From: Lachnospiraceae bacterium
Lineage (GTDB): Bacteria; Bacillota; Clostridia; Lachnospirales; Lachnospiraceae
NCBI GenBank assembly: GCA_003542935.1
Contig: DPJQ01000227.1
Coordinates: 1-5,442 of the forward strand
Length of the DNA: 5,442 nucleotides
Direction of reading: 5' to 3'
Both the position numbers and the translations under genes were made by a program. This document shows, piece after piece, positions 1-5,272 of this stretch. The notes under the pieces were generated by a model, which was not told the DNA's origin, searched no databases, and saw only the letters and a list, made by a program, of their open reading frames with translations. Each line of letters begins with the position of its first letter. Position 1 is the first letter of the stretch.

Positions 1-375
1 CCCAGCAGCAGGGGGCAGATGCCGGTGATGCCCATGACAGGCTTCGGTGTAGGCGCGGAGGCTAAAAACGCGGAGGATGCCATGCGTGCATTGGAGGTGA
101 TGACCTCTGATGAGGCGCTTAAAGTGTACGCAGAGACCAACAAAGTGATTTCACCATCGAAGAATGTGGAAGTGGAATGTATTGAGGCATTGAAGCCGTT
201 AAATGACAGGATCCAGGAGAATATTTACGTTCTCGGGGCCAATGCCAGCATGAAAATGGAACAGTGGGGCAATACCTGTCAGGTGGTGCGGGAGCTGTTA
301 AACGGTGCGACGGTGGACGAGTGTATGGCAGAGTTTGACAGGCTGCAAGAAGAAAGTAACAGCTCAGACCGATAG
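1..375 (+). CDS. ABC transporter extracellular solute-binding protein (family 1, sugar type), C-terminal part
   Basis: The reading frame is open from the left edge, so only the last 124 codons or so are present; the ATG at 19 is internal. The segment after GFGVGAEAKN, with AEDAMRALEVMTSDEALKVYAE and then NKVISPSKNV, is typical of the C-terminal lobe of family 1 extracellular solute-binding proteins, where spare residues are followed by a 'last segment added to the fixed set' helix and a conserved S-P-S turn. Such lipoproteins bind a sugar or oligosaccharide outside the membrane and deliver it to an ABC permease. The substrate cannot be inferred. No permease gene follows. The last codons, encoding SNSSDR and the stop, overlap a 12-base dispersed motif at 356-367, so the native C-terminus may have been replaced by repeat sequence. 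The family call is fairly sure; the exact ligand class is inference. Confidence 0.8.
   Translation, partial: PSSRGQMPVMPMTGFGVGAEAKNAEDAMRALEVMTSDEALKVYAETNKVISPSKNVEVECIEALKPLNDRIQENIYVLGANASMKMEQWGNTCQVVRELLNGATVDECMAEFDRLQEESNSSDR
356..367 (+). repeat. Dispersed motif GTAACWGYTCAG, copy 1
   Basis: gtaacagctcag lies in the last codons of the solute-binding protein, so the motif and its flank supply the final residues and the stop at 373-375. It is one of four copies in the window. Confidence 0.6.
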
Positions 376-529
376 GGCAGGTGTTCCGCCGGAGCAGAAG
401 GGTATAGCTGATCTACTATTCTTCAGAATTGACCGAGGCATTTCTGACTGGTTTTTTGCAGGAATATCAGCAGGAAATACAGATTATGTGGGGAAGCAGA
501 ACTACGTGGACGATCATTTTGCGCAGTGT
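376..529 (+). other. Junction segment between transporter remnant and Rpn-like remnant
   Basis: This stretch has no gene I can support. The frame of the Rpn-like remnant stays open through it but encodes nothing family-like. A second frame (408-527, stop at 525-527) encodes a short helix-like peptide containing LTEAFLTGFLQEYQQEIQ, with no start codon or ribosome binding site. It may be a leftover of another copy of the nuclease-like family or of a gene once following the solute-binding protein. I cannot decide. Confidence 0.3.
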
Positions 530-1133
530 GTAACTTTCCCGCATTCCGCGGTTTTGTTTTTACGGTGTAATCTATCGACGCCGGATCAGTTAATGATTCG
601 GATGGTCACGCCTGGCGGATGTGTTTCTTATGATATTCCAGTGATGAAATCCCAGCAGTATTCTCTGGATGAAATATTTAAGAAAAATCTGTTATTTTTG
701 ATCCCGTTTTACATTTTTTCTTATGAGAGGCGGTTTCAGGAATATAATCAAGATAAGGCGAAACTGGAGCTTCTTAAACAGGAATATCTCGGGATCAGAA
801 ATGAGCTGGAAGAACTGACCGTTCAGAAGATTATAGATGAGTATACAAAATGTACGATCATAGATATGTCTGGCAAGGTGTTGGAAAATATTGCGAAAAA
901 ATATGAAAATATCAGGAAAGGGGTAAAAGCTGTTATGGGTGGAAAAGTTTTTGAATATGAGGCGAAAACAATAAGGGATCAAGGAAGAAGAGAAGGAAGA
1001 AGAGAAAGAATGACGGTTGGAAACATTGATGGATCTTGTCAATGATGGGCTGATTTCGATGGAGGAGGCGTCTCTGAGAGCTATGCTTACAGTGGAGGAA
1101 TTTCAAAAAACTATGAGAGAGATGGATAATTAA
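530..1133 (+). pseudogene. Remnant of an Rpn-like (PD-(D/E)XK nuclease family, 'putative transposase') protein, 5' truncated and frameshifted
   Basis: From about 530 the frame reads VTFPHSAVLFLRCN, then a TPGG..SYDIPVMK segment, then EIFKKNLLFLIPFYIFSYE, IIDMSGKVLENIAKKYE and KAVMGGKVFEYEAKTI. I recognise these as the C-terminal half of a protein family common in Lachnospiraceae and usually annotated as Rpn recombination-promoting nuclease/putative transposase. The nuclease half that would carry the catalytic acidic residues is absent. The open frame ends at 1045 after a nonsense tail, but the next frame from 1017 reads LETLMDLVNDGLISMEEASL and on to a stop at 1131-1133, the expected family C-terminus. 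One extra base (or two lost) near 1012-1018, right after the 12-bp tandem repeat, explains this. The upstream part of the same open frame (305-529) shows no family match. It is almost certainly non-functional; the family name comes from memory of related proteins. Confidence 0.75.
981..1004 (+). repeat. 12-bp perfect tandem duplication in a purine tract
   Basis: The unit aaggaagaagag occurs twice without interruption (981-992 and 993-1004) and is followed by a partial continuation, aaagaa. In the reading frame of the Rpn-like remnant it encodes GRRE repeated, matching the Gly-Arg/Glu repeats that this protein family often carries before its C-terminal tail. The frameshift at about 1012-1018 lies immediately downstream, consistent with slippage in a low-complexity tract. 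Confidence 0.85.
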
Positions 1134-1176
1134 GACAGGAATGGCATAAAGAGAAAAGTTTGTTAAGTAATGTGTA

Positions 1177-1218
1177 AACCTGGTGGCTGACGTTTCTGCG
1201 TCAGATGTCAGGTTTTTT
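1177..1218 (+). terminator. Rho-independent terminator after the Rpn-like remnant
   Basis: A two-part stem: aacctg (1177-1182) pairs with caggtt (1209-1214), and ctgacg (1187-1192) pairs with cgtcag (1199-1204). Mostly G-U wobble pairs join the two parts and the loop is tttctg. Six T residues (1213-1218) end the structure. It lies 43 bases after the remnant's stop at 1133 and would insulate the next gene from upstream transcription. Confidence 0.85.
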
Positions 1219-1230
1219 GTAACAGTTCAG
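1219..1230 (+). repeat. Dispersed motif GTAACWGYTCAG, copy 2
   Basis: gtaacagttcag begins immediately after the T-tract of the terminator at 1177-1218 and precedes a GC-rich stretch. It differs from copy 1 by one base. Confidence 0.65.
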
Positions 1231-1388
1231 CCCGGGACATTGCACTGGCGCGACGCGAAGCTTGTGTGAAAAGTAATACAATGCAGAATATAGCTGACAG
1301 TCCGGTGGAGATATGGTATGATTCTTACGGCACATTTTCCGGCTGTTCCATAGCAGCAGGAAAAGTTACGAAGAGTGAGGGAAAAGGT
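1219..1388 (+). other. Intergenic region ahead of the secreted-protein gene
   Basis: It begins with a copy of the GTAACWGYTCAG motif directly after the terminator T-tract, followed by a GC-rich stretch (about 1231-1260) and then AT-richer sequence. The frame of the downstream gene is open back to 1266, but I favour a start at 1389 or 1434, which leaves this as leader sequence. No promoter with both boxes at proper spacing was convincing; TTGTGT at 1262 and TATAGC at 1289 are 21 bases apart. Confidence 0.4.
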
Positions 1389-2318
1389 ATGACAAAAAAA
1401 TGGAATGAAGTAAGGAAGAAAGGAAAGAAAACAATGAAAGGAAGATGGACAGGGAATATTCAATATGTGTTATGGGAACTTTGTGTGGCGCTGGCCCTGG
1501 GGGTGTGCCTGCTTTTTGGCACAGTCAGGACAGAGGCGGCCGCGGCGTATACAAAGCTCTGGTCAGACTATGATATTCAGGCAGTGAAAAACGGCAAATA
1601 TTACCTGAAAATAGACGAAAGCTCCCGAAAAACATTGATAGCGGATAAAAAGAGCGGTCCTTATAAGGAGACTCCCATAGATTTTTACGGAGCTTTCGCC
1701 AATGGGAAACAGGCATATTATGTACGGCAAAATGTACTGTATAAATATGAGTTTTCCGGTGGAAAAGAGACAAATGTGAAAAAATTATCGGCTTCAGGAG
1801 ACGAGGGATACCATATCAGTGCGGTCTATGGTCCGCAGATCTTTTTGACAAAGGCTTCCTTTGAACAGTGGAAATACTGGACCTACAGCTATAATACCAA
1901 GTCAAAAAAATTGAAAAAAGTGGCCAGCGATTGTGGGCTCAGTAGCCAGAGCGGAAAATACGTGGTGGGCCAGAATGAATATCGCTCCGACGTATCTCCT
2001 TATCGTGTGACCGTATATAAGATCACGTCATCCGGCCTGAAAAAGGTAAAAAAGCTGGGAGAGAATTGCCGTGCTGAAATTTATGTAAACGGGAAACTGT
2101 ATTACACAGAGTATTCGGACAATTACATGAAAAAAGCCATACTGTACCGCAGCAATCCGGACGGATCAGGGCGTAAGAAACTGGGGACATTTACGACATC
2201 CGGCAAATATGGCGAGGTGATGGTGGGGAAGATCACGGCTAAATACTGCTATGTATATAAAGAAGGCCAGACCTATAAGTATACTTATAAAACGAAAAAA
2301 CTGAAAAAGATCAGTTAG
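1389..2318 (+). CDS. Secreted protein with signal peptide and propeller-like repeats, function unknown
   Basis: I do not recognise a named family; it resembles the secreted clostridial proteins with DUF5050-like repeats only in general style. From the ATG at 1389 it has 309 residues. Residues 3-19 are strongly basic, 26-46 are hydrophobic, and TEAAAAY near 48-54 fits signal peptidase I cleavage; no lipobox cysteine is seen. The mature part is rich in Tyr, Lys and Ser and contains about five loose repeats ending in K-x-L-K-K or similar (residues about 115-134, 163-178, 222-240, 265-283, 297-309). This is the pattern of beta-propeller blades or stacked beta hairpins. No catalytic motif is visible. 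Start choice: GAGG at 1377-1380 serves the ATG at 1389, while AAAGGA at 1419-1424 would serve an ATG at 1434 that gives a shorter, more usual signal peptide. The ATG at 1266 lacks a good ribosome site. The product probably acts outside the cell or at the wall. Confidence 0.7.
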   Translation: MTKKWNEVRKKGKKTMKGRWTGNIQYVLWELCVALALGVCLLFGTVRTEAAAAYTKLWSDYDIQAVKNGKYYLKIDESSRKTLIADKKSGPYKETPIDFYGAFANGKQAYYVRQNVLYKYEFSGGKETNVKKLSASGDEGYHISAVYGPQIFLTKASFEQWKYWTYSYNTKSKKLKKVASDCGLSSQSGKYVVGQNEYRSDVSPYRVTVYKITSSGLKKVKKLGENCRAEIYVNGKLYYTEYSDNYMKKAILYRSNPDGSGRKKLGTFTTSGKYGEVMVGKITAKYCYVYKEGQTYKYTYKTKKLKKIS

Positions 2319-2320
2319 GT

Positions 2321-2347
2321 GTAACTGTGAGGGTACTGAACAGTTAC
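2321..2347. repeat. Perfect 8-bp inverted repeat between genes
   Basis: gtaactgt (2321-2328) and acagttac (2340-2347) are exact reverse complements separated by 11 bases. The right arm is part of a minus-strand copy of the GTAACWGYTCAG motif (2336-2347). The element begins three bases after the upstream gene's stop. No T-run follows on either strand, so it is not a classical terminator, though it could stabilise or mark the 3' end of the upstream transcript. Confidence 0.75.
2336..2347 (-). repeat. Dispersed motif GTAACWGYTCAG, copy 3
   Basis: On the minus strand this reads gtaactgttcag, identical to copy 4. It forms the right arm of the inverted repeat at 2321-2347. Confidence 0.65.
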
Positions 2348-2372
2348 AGTTAGGTATAGAAAAGGAGCAGTT

Positions 2373-2849
2373 ATGCGTCGGAGTGACAGGGAGATAAAAG
2401 ATTTTGACAGTATCGTAGCGGTTATGAAAAAGTGTGACGTGTGCCATGTCGCGCTGAACAATGACGGCTATCCTTACATATTGCCGCTGAATTTCGGCCT
2501 GGCCATGGCAGACGGCAGGATTGAACTGTATTTCCACGGAGCCATGGAAGGATTGAAATATGAGCTCATAGAGAGGGATAACCGGGTGGGGTTTGAGATG
2601 GATTGCGCCCATCGGCTGGTGACGGAGCAAAAGGGAGAAAGCTGCAGCTGCACCATGGAGTATGAGAGCGCCATCGGCCGGGGACATATAGAAATGCTTT
2701 CGGATGAAGAAAAACAGGATGCTCTTCAAAACCTGATGAAGCATTACCATGAAAGCTTTTTACCTTTCAATGAGGCGGTGGCGGCAAAGACAAAGGTATT
2801 TAAACTGGTGGTGGAAAGCGTGACGGGTAAGGCCCGGAAGAAAAAATAA
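2373..2849 (+). CDS. NimA-like / pyridoxamine 5'-phosphate oxidase family protein (FMN split barrel)
   Basis: A 158-residue protein of normal length for the small single-domain flavin split-barrel family annotated as 'pyridoxamine 5'-phosphate oxidase family' or '5-nitroimidazole resistance' (Nim) proteins. Visible family marks are the N-terminal MRR.DREI.DF start, the first strands CDVCHVALNNDGYPYILPLNFG (roughly residues 21-42), LYFHGA..G.K near 52-62 where the conserved His of Nim-type proteins sits (H55), VGFEMD, and a final VFKLVVESVTGKA strand. Such proteins usually bind FMN or a related cofactor in the cytosol and reduce small molecules. The physiological substrate is unknown, and nitroimidazole resistance should not be assumed. 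AAAGGAG at 2361-2367, five bases before the ATG, fixes the start. It has no obvious promoter in the 54-base gap, so it may be co-transcribed with the secreted-protein gene. It is unrelated in function to the folate operon downstream. Confidence 0.85.
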   Translation: MRRSDREIKDFDSIVAVMKKCDVCHVALNNDGYPYILPLNFGLAMADGRIELYFHGAMEGLKYELIERDNRVGFEMDCAHRLVTEQKGESCSCTMEYESAIGRGHIEMLSDEEKQDALQNLMKHYHESFLPFNEAVAAKTKVFKLVVESVTGKARKKK

Positions 2850-2877
2850 ACTGTGGTGCTAAACACGAAAAAAGAGC

Positions 2878-2905
2878 TTGTACTTTTACCAGACTGTGCT
2901 ATACT
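2878..2905 (+). promoter_or_regulatory. Housekeeping sigma-type promoter of the folate operon
   Basis: TTGTAC (2878-2883) and TATACT (2900-2905) are separated by 16 bases, and TG at 2897-2898 makes an extended -10. Transcription would begin near 2911-2913, about 30 bases before the riboswitch aptamer. This is the only clear promoter in the window and is placed correctly for a riboswitch-led operon. Confidence 0.7.
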
Positions 2906-2943
2906 AGTGGGGTAAAAATACATATGGAGAATGTAATATTCTG

Positions 2944-3057
2944 ATATGCAAAATAGGATTCCGCGCGTCAAGTGTTCAGTGGATGGGGAGTTGCCGCCGA
3001 AACGAAAAGCGCAGGCTTACGATGTGGAATCCGCACCCGTTGCTGATTGTTTGATAT
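2944..3057 (+). promoter_or_regulatory. THF (tetrahydrofolate) riboswitch aptamer
   Basis: The stretch has the conserved core of the THF-I class: stem P2 formed by ggattcc (2956-2962) and ggaatcc (3026-3032), followed by GCGTCAAGTG (2965-2974), a GGGGAGTTGCC-type segment (2985-2995), ACGAAAAGC, and GGCTTACGATG (3014-3024). After P2 comes gcacccg (3033-3039), the position of the pseudoknot strand that pairs with the GGG-containing loop near 2985-2988. A tentative P1 is atat-g-caaa (2944-2952) with tttgatat (3050-3057), one G bulged. The class is known upstream of folate synthesis and transport genes, where ligand binding lowers expression. Here it precedes folE. The class call rests on remembered consensus plus visible pairing; the exact outer boundary is inferred. 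Confidence 0.88.
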
Positions 3058-3060
3058 GCT

Positions 3061-3111
3061 CTCACACTATGAGGGAACGGGCTTATCGTTTCCTGTAGTG
3101 TGAGTTTTTTT
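3061..3111 (+). terminator. Riboswitch-controlled intrinsic terminator
   Basis: ctcacacta (3061-3069) pairs perfectly with tagtgtgag (3096-3104), and an inner ggaacg/cgtttcc stem with one bulge extends the hairpin. Seven T residues (3105-3111) follow. It starts a few bases after the aptamer and lies 86 bases before folE, so it is the expression platform. The segment cccgtt (3036-3041) inside the aptamer's 3' strand is complementary to aacggg (3076-3081) in the terminator, offering a candidate antiterminator pairing. Confidence 0.88.
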
Positions 3112-3132
3112 GTGCCATAGTATACAGAAATG

Positions 3133-3168
3133 CTGTCACATGAAAGGTGTACCTTTGTTTTGTGGCAG
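3133..3168 (+). promoter_or_regulatory. Second hairpin in the folE leader
   Basis: ctgtcaca (3133-3140) pairs with tgtggcag (3161-3168) using one G-U pair, and inside it aaagg/ccttt forms a further stem with a tgta loop. Only gtttt follows, so it is a weak terminator at best. It would sit between the terminator and the folE ribosome site in read-through mRNA, where it may stabilise or present the message. Function unknown. Confidence 0.45.
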
Positions 3169-3187
3169 GTTTTCGACATGGTTTTAC

Positions 3188-3192
3188 GGAGG
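3188..3192 (+). promoter_or_regulatory. folE ribosome binding site that fixes the start
   Basis: GGAGG ends five bases before the ATG at 3198. The earlier in-frame ATG at 3147 falls inside the leader hairpin and has no comparable site, so it is not the start. Confidence 0.8.
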
Positions 3193-3197
3193 AGATC

Positions 3198-3752
3198 ATG
3201 GTTGATAAAAAGAAAATAGAAGCCGCTATACGCCTGTATCTGGAGGGAATCGGCGAGGATGTGAACCGGGAGGGGCTTTTGGAGACGCCGAACCGGATTG
3301 CACGGATGTGTGAAGAGGTCTACGGCGGCATGGATGAGGATCCGGGCGTGCACCTCTCCAAACAGTTTGCGGTGGATAATAATGAGATGGTGCTGGAGAA
3401 GGATATCACCTTTTACTCTATGTGCGAGCACCATCTGCTGCCCTTTTACGGGAAAGCCCACATTGCCTATGTTCCTGACGGTAAAGTGGTGGGATTAAGC
3501 AAGCTGGCCAGGACCGTGGAGGTATTTGCCCGCCGGGCCCAGATCCAGGAGCGGCTGACATCCCAGATTGCCGATGCCATGGAAGAGCATCTGCATCCTC
3601 TGGGTGTCATGGTGATGGTGGAGGCAGAGCATACCTGTATGACCATGCGCGGCGTTAAAAAACCGGGAAGCAAGACGGTGTCGGTGGTGACCCGGGGGCG
3701 TTTTGCCTCGGATATGCAGCTGCAGAACCTGTTTTTCTCCATGGTGCGGTGA
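3198..3752 (+). CDS. folE: GTP cyclohydrolase I, type I (FolE)
   Basis: The enzyme converts GTP to 7,8-dihydroneopterin triphosphate plus formate, the first step of folate synthesis; it is a cytosolic zinc enzyme of many subunits. The 184-residue product matches the usual length. Visible motifs are GLLETPNRIARM in the N-terminal helices, the zinc site MCEHHLLPFYGKAHIAYVP with C76 and H79, GLSKLARTVEVFARRAQIQERLT in the core, and EAEHTCMTMRGVKKPGS carrying the third zinc ligand C147. All three zinc ligands are present, so it should be the zinc-dependent active form. It is the first gene of the operon behind the THF riboswitch, which predicts feedback control by the pathway's end product. Its stop is one base away from the next gene's ATG. 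An upstream extension to 3147 is rejected on ribosome-site grounds. Confidence 0.97.
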   Translation: MVDKKKIEAAIRLYLEGIGEDVNREGLLETPNRIARMCEEVYGGMDEDPGVHLSKQFAVDNNEMVLEKDITFYSMCEHHLLPFYGKAHIAYVPDGKVVGLSKLARTVEVFARRAQIQERLTSQIADAMEEHLHPLGVMVMVEAEHTCMTMRGVKKPGSKTVSVVTRGRFASDMQLQNLFFSMVR

Positions 3753-3753
3753 T

Positions 3754-4263
3754 ATGGAGCGGGTGAACCGGATTCTGTGGCATCCCCTTTTTCGGGAATG
3801 CCTCCGGCAGATCGGGGAGGCAGAGCAGGAGAGGATCTACTGTAAACATGATATGAGACATTTTCTCGATGTGGCCAGGCTGGCCTGGATTGCCAATCTG
3901 GAACAGGGGTTAGGGTTTGATGAGGAGATCATCTATGCGGCGGCCCTGCTCCATGACATCGGGCGGGCGAAGCAGTATGCCTGTGGAATGCCCCATGATA
4001 TAGTCAGTGCGGAATTAATCCGGCAGATCATGCCGGAGTGCGGTTTTTCTGCGGATGAGACGGCTGCAGTGGCGGCGGCTGTGGAGGGACACTCTCAGAG
4101 CCGAAGCACCGTTATGCCGGAAAAATGCGAGAATTATGTGAGAGAATATCTCGGAAGTGTATTGAAAGAGGCAGACCATATCAGCCGAAGCTGCTTTGAC
4201 TGTGATGCCAGGGAGAGTTGTTATTGGACAGATGAGAGGAAAAATCTCAAATTGCAGAGATGA
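3754..4263 (+). CDS. HD-domain phosphohydrolase in the folate operon, substrate unknown
   Basis: A 169-residue soluble protein of the HD superfamily. The metal site can be traced: H36 in KHDMRHFLDVAR, H67-D68 in AALLHDIGR, and D141 in LKEADHISR; H81 and H113 are further conserved-looking histidines. HD proteins of this size hydrolyse phosphate esters of nucleotides or related molecules. The C-terminus carries C147-x2-C150-x5-C156 (CFDCDARESCYW), a cluster that may bind metal or stabilise the fold and is typical of this clostridial subgroup as I recall it. The ATG lies one base after the folE stop with only a weak ribosome site, so translation is probably coupled. It sits between the enzyme making dihydroneopterin triphosphate and the one using the later pterin, and no Nudix FolQ is seen. 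Removal of phosphate from the FolE product is therefore an attractive but untested role; a housekeeping nucleotidase is the alternative. Confidence 0.85.
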   Translation: MERVNRILWHPLFRECLRQIGEAEQERIYCKHDMRHFLDVARLAWIANLEQGLGFDEEIIYAAALLHDIGRAKQYACGMPHDIVSAELIRQIMPECGFSADETAAVAAAVEGHSQSRSTVMPEKCENYVREYLGSVLKEADHISRSCFDCDARESCYWTDERKNLKLQR

Positions 4264-4407
4264 CATCGGACAAAGAAGCAGTTGTCAGTATGCCTCAATA
4301 TGCCGAAAGGAGACCGACGGCGGGAATTTTGTGTACCGGAGCGTGCCAAACGGATTTATATAAAGCGGCTGCTTTGGGGTTTGGACAGCATCAGGAGGAC
4401 TTGAATC
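4264..4407 (+). other. Intergenic spacer between HD gene and folP
   Basis: A 144-base spacer, long for this compact operon. It holds a small unproven frame (ATG 4290 to stop 4431-4433, 47 codons, running into folP), a ribosome-site-like AAAGGAG at 4306-4312 with no start at the right distance, and a short aaagc/gcttt hairpin (4362-4375). No promoter or terminator is convincing. The folP ribosome site AGGAGG lies at 4393-4398. Confidence 0.5.
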
Positions 4408-5220
4408 ATGAAGATCAGGAACCGTATATTTGACACAGAAAATCACTGCTATGTGATGGGAATTCTGAATGTGACGCCGGATTCTTTCTCTGACGGAGGC
4501 AAATGGAACGACCAGGACAGGGCTCTCGCCCATGTGGAGCAGATGATACAGGAGGGGGCCGCTATTGTTGACGTGGGCGGGGAGTCCACCAGACCGGGGT
4601 ACACGATGATTTCCGACGAGGAGGAGATCAGCCGGGTAACGCCGGTGATCCGGGCCATTCGGGAGCGGTTTGATGTGCCCATATCTGTGGATACCTATAA
4701 AAGCCGGGTGGCTTCCGCGGCCATAGAGGCCGGAGCGGATTTGGTGAACGATATATGGGGACTGAAATATGACGGGGACATGGCAAAGGTGATCGCTGAG
4801 AGCGGCTGTACCTGCTGTCTGATGCATAACCGTAAAGAGCCGGACTATTCGGATTTTATGGAGGATATGCTGGCGGATCTGCGGGGTACGTTGGCCATAG
4901 CCGAAAAGGCGGGGATCACCGGGGATAAGATCATCCTTGATCCGGGCGTGGGCTTTGGCAAGACCTATGAGAATAATCTGGAGGCCATCCGCTGTCTGGA
5001 CAGGCTGCGGGAGCTGGGCTGTCCGGTGCTGCTGGGTACATCCCGCAAGTCGGTCATCGGCCTGACGCTGGATGTACCGGCCATGGAGAGAACGGCCGGG
5101 ACGGTGGCCACCACGGTTCTGGGGGTTATGGGAGGCTGCGCTTTCGTCCGCGTCCATGACGTGAAGGAAAACGAGCATGCCATCCGCATGACGGAGGCCG
5201 TCATGGGAAAAGGTAAGTAA
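4408..5220 (+). CDS. folP: Dihydropteroate synthase (FolP)
   Basis: The enzyme joins 6-hydroxymethyl-7,8-dihydropterin diphosphate and p-aminobenzoate to give 7,8-dihydropteroate, the step blocked by sulfonamides. The 270-residue TIM barrel shows all family motifs: GILNVTPDSFSDGG (18-31), VDVGGESTRPG (54-64), SVDTYK (93-98), LVNDIWG (112-118), LMHNR (138-142), DPGVGFGK (178-185), LGTSRKS (209-215) and RVHDV (248-252). The pterin- and phosphate-binding residues (N21, D95, N114, D178, K214, R248, H250) are in place, so it should be active. AGGAGG at 4393-4398, nine bases ahead of the ATG, fixes the start. It is the third gene behind the THF riboswitch. No folB or folK follows; a repeat-rich region begins about 40 bases after the stop. 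Confidence 0.97.
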   Translation: MKIRNRIFDTENHCYVMGILNVTPDSFSDGGKWNDQDRALAHVEQMIQEGAAIVDVGGESTRPGYTMISDEEEISRVTPVIRAIRERFDVPISVDTYKSRVASAAIEAGADLVNDIWGLKYDGDMAKVIAESGCTCCLMHNRKEPDYSDFMEDMLADLRGTLAIAEKAGITGDKIILDPGVGFGKTYENNLEAIRCLDRLRELGCPVLLGTSRKSVIGLTLDVPAMERTAGTVATTVLGVMGGCAFVRVHDVKENEHAIRMTEAVMGKGK

Positions 5221-5260
5221 GAGGACGCATGGCTGCTTGACACAGAATGAAAAATAGTTG

Positions 5261-5272
5261 GTAACTGTTCAG
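5261..5272 (+). repeat. Dispersed motif GTAACWGYTCAG, copy 4
   Basis: gtaactgttcag opens the repeat-rich segment after folP and leads directly into the stem-loop at 5270-5314. Confidence 0.65.

Noticed and set aside
1266..1388. Upstream start for the secreted protein at 1266
   Set aside because: It would place 67 residues before the hydrophobic core of the signal peptide and lacks a ribosome site; 1389 or 1434 fit better.
2321..2347. Inverted repeat as a transcription terminator
   Set aside because: Only 8 base pairs with an 11-base loop, and no T-run on either strand. It is better explained as repeat sequence.
2166..2750. Minus-strand open frame of 194 codons
   Set aside because: It runs antisense across the ends of two plus-strand genes and encodes low-complexity, His/Phe-rich sequence with no recognisable domain.
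3147..3197. Longer folE starting at 3147
   Set aside because: That ATG falls inside the leader hairpin, lacks a ribosome site, and adds residues not typical of the family. GGAGG at 3188-3192 serves the ATG at 3198.
4290..4433. 47-codon frame before folP as a gene
   Set aside because: No ribosome site precedes its ATG, it overlaps the folP start, and its peptide shows no recognisable feature.
4285..5178. Long minus-strand open frame opposite folP (297 codons)
   Set aside because: It is the antisense shadow of a well-supported dihydropteroate synthase gene. It has no family motifs, and its openness follows from codon bias of the plus strand.
5237..5265. TTGACA at 5237 as a promoter for a downstream gene
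   Set aside because: No -10-like hexamer lies 16-18 bases downstream; ggtaac occupies that place.
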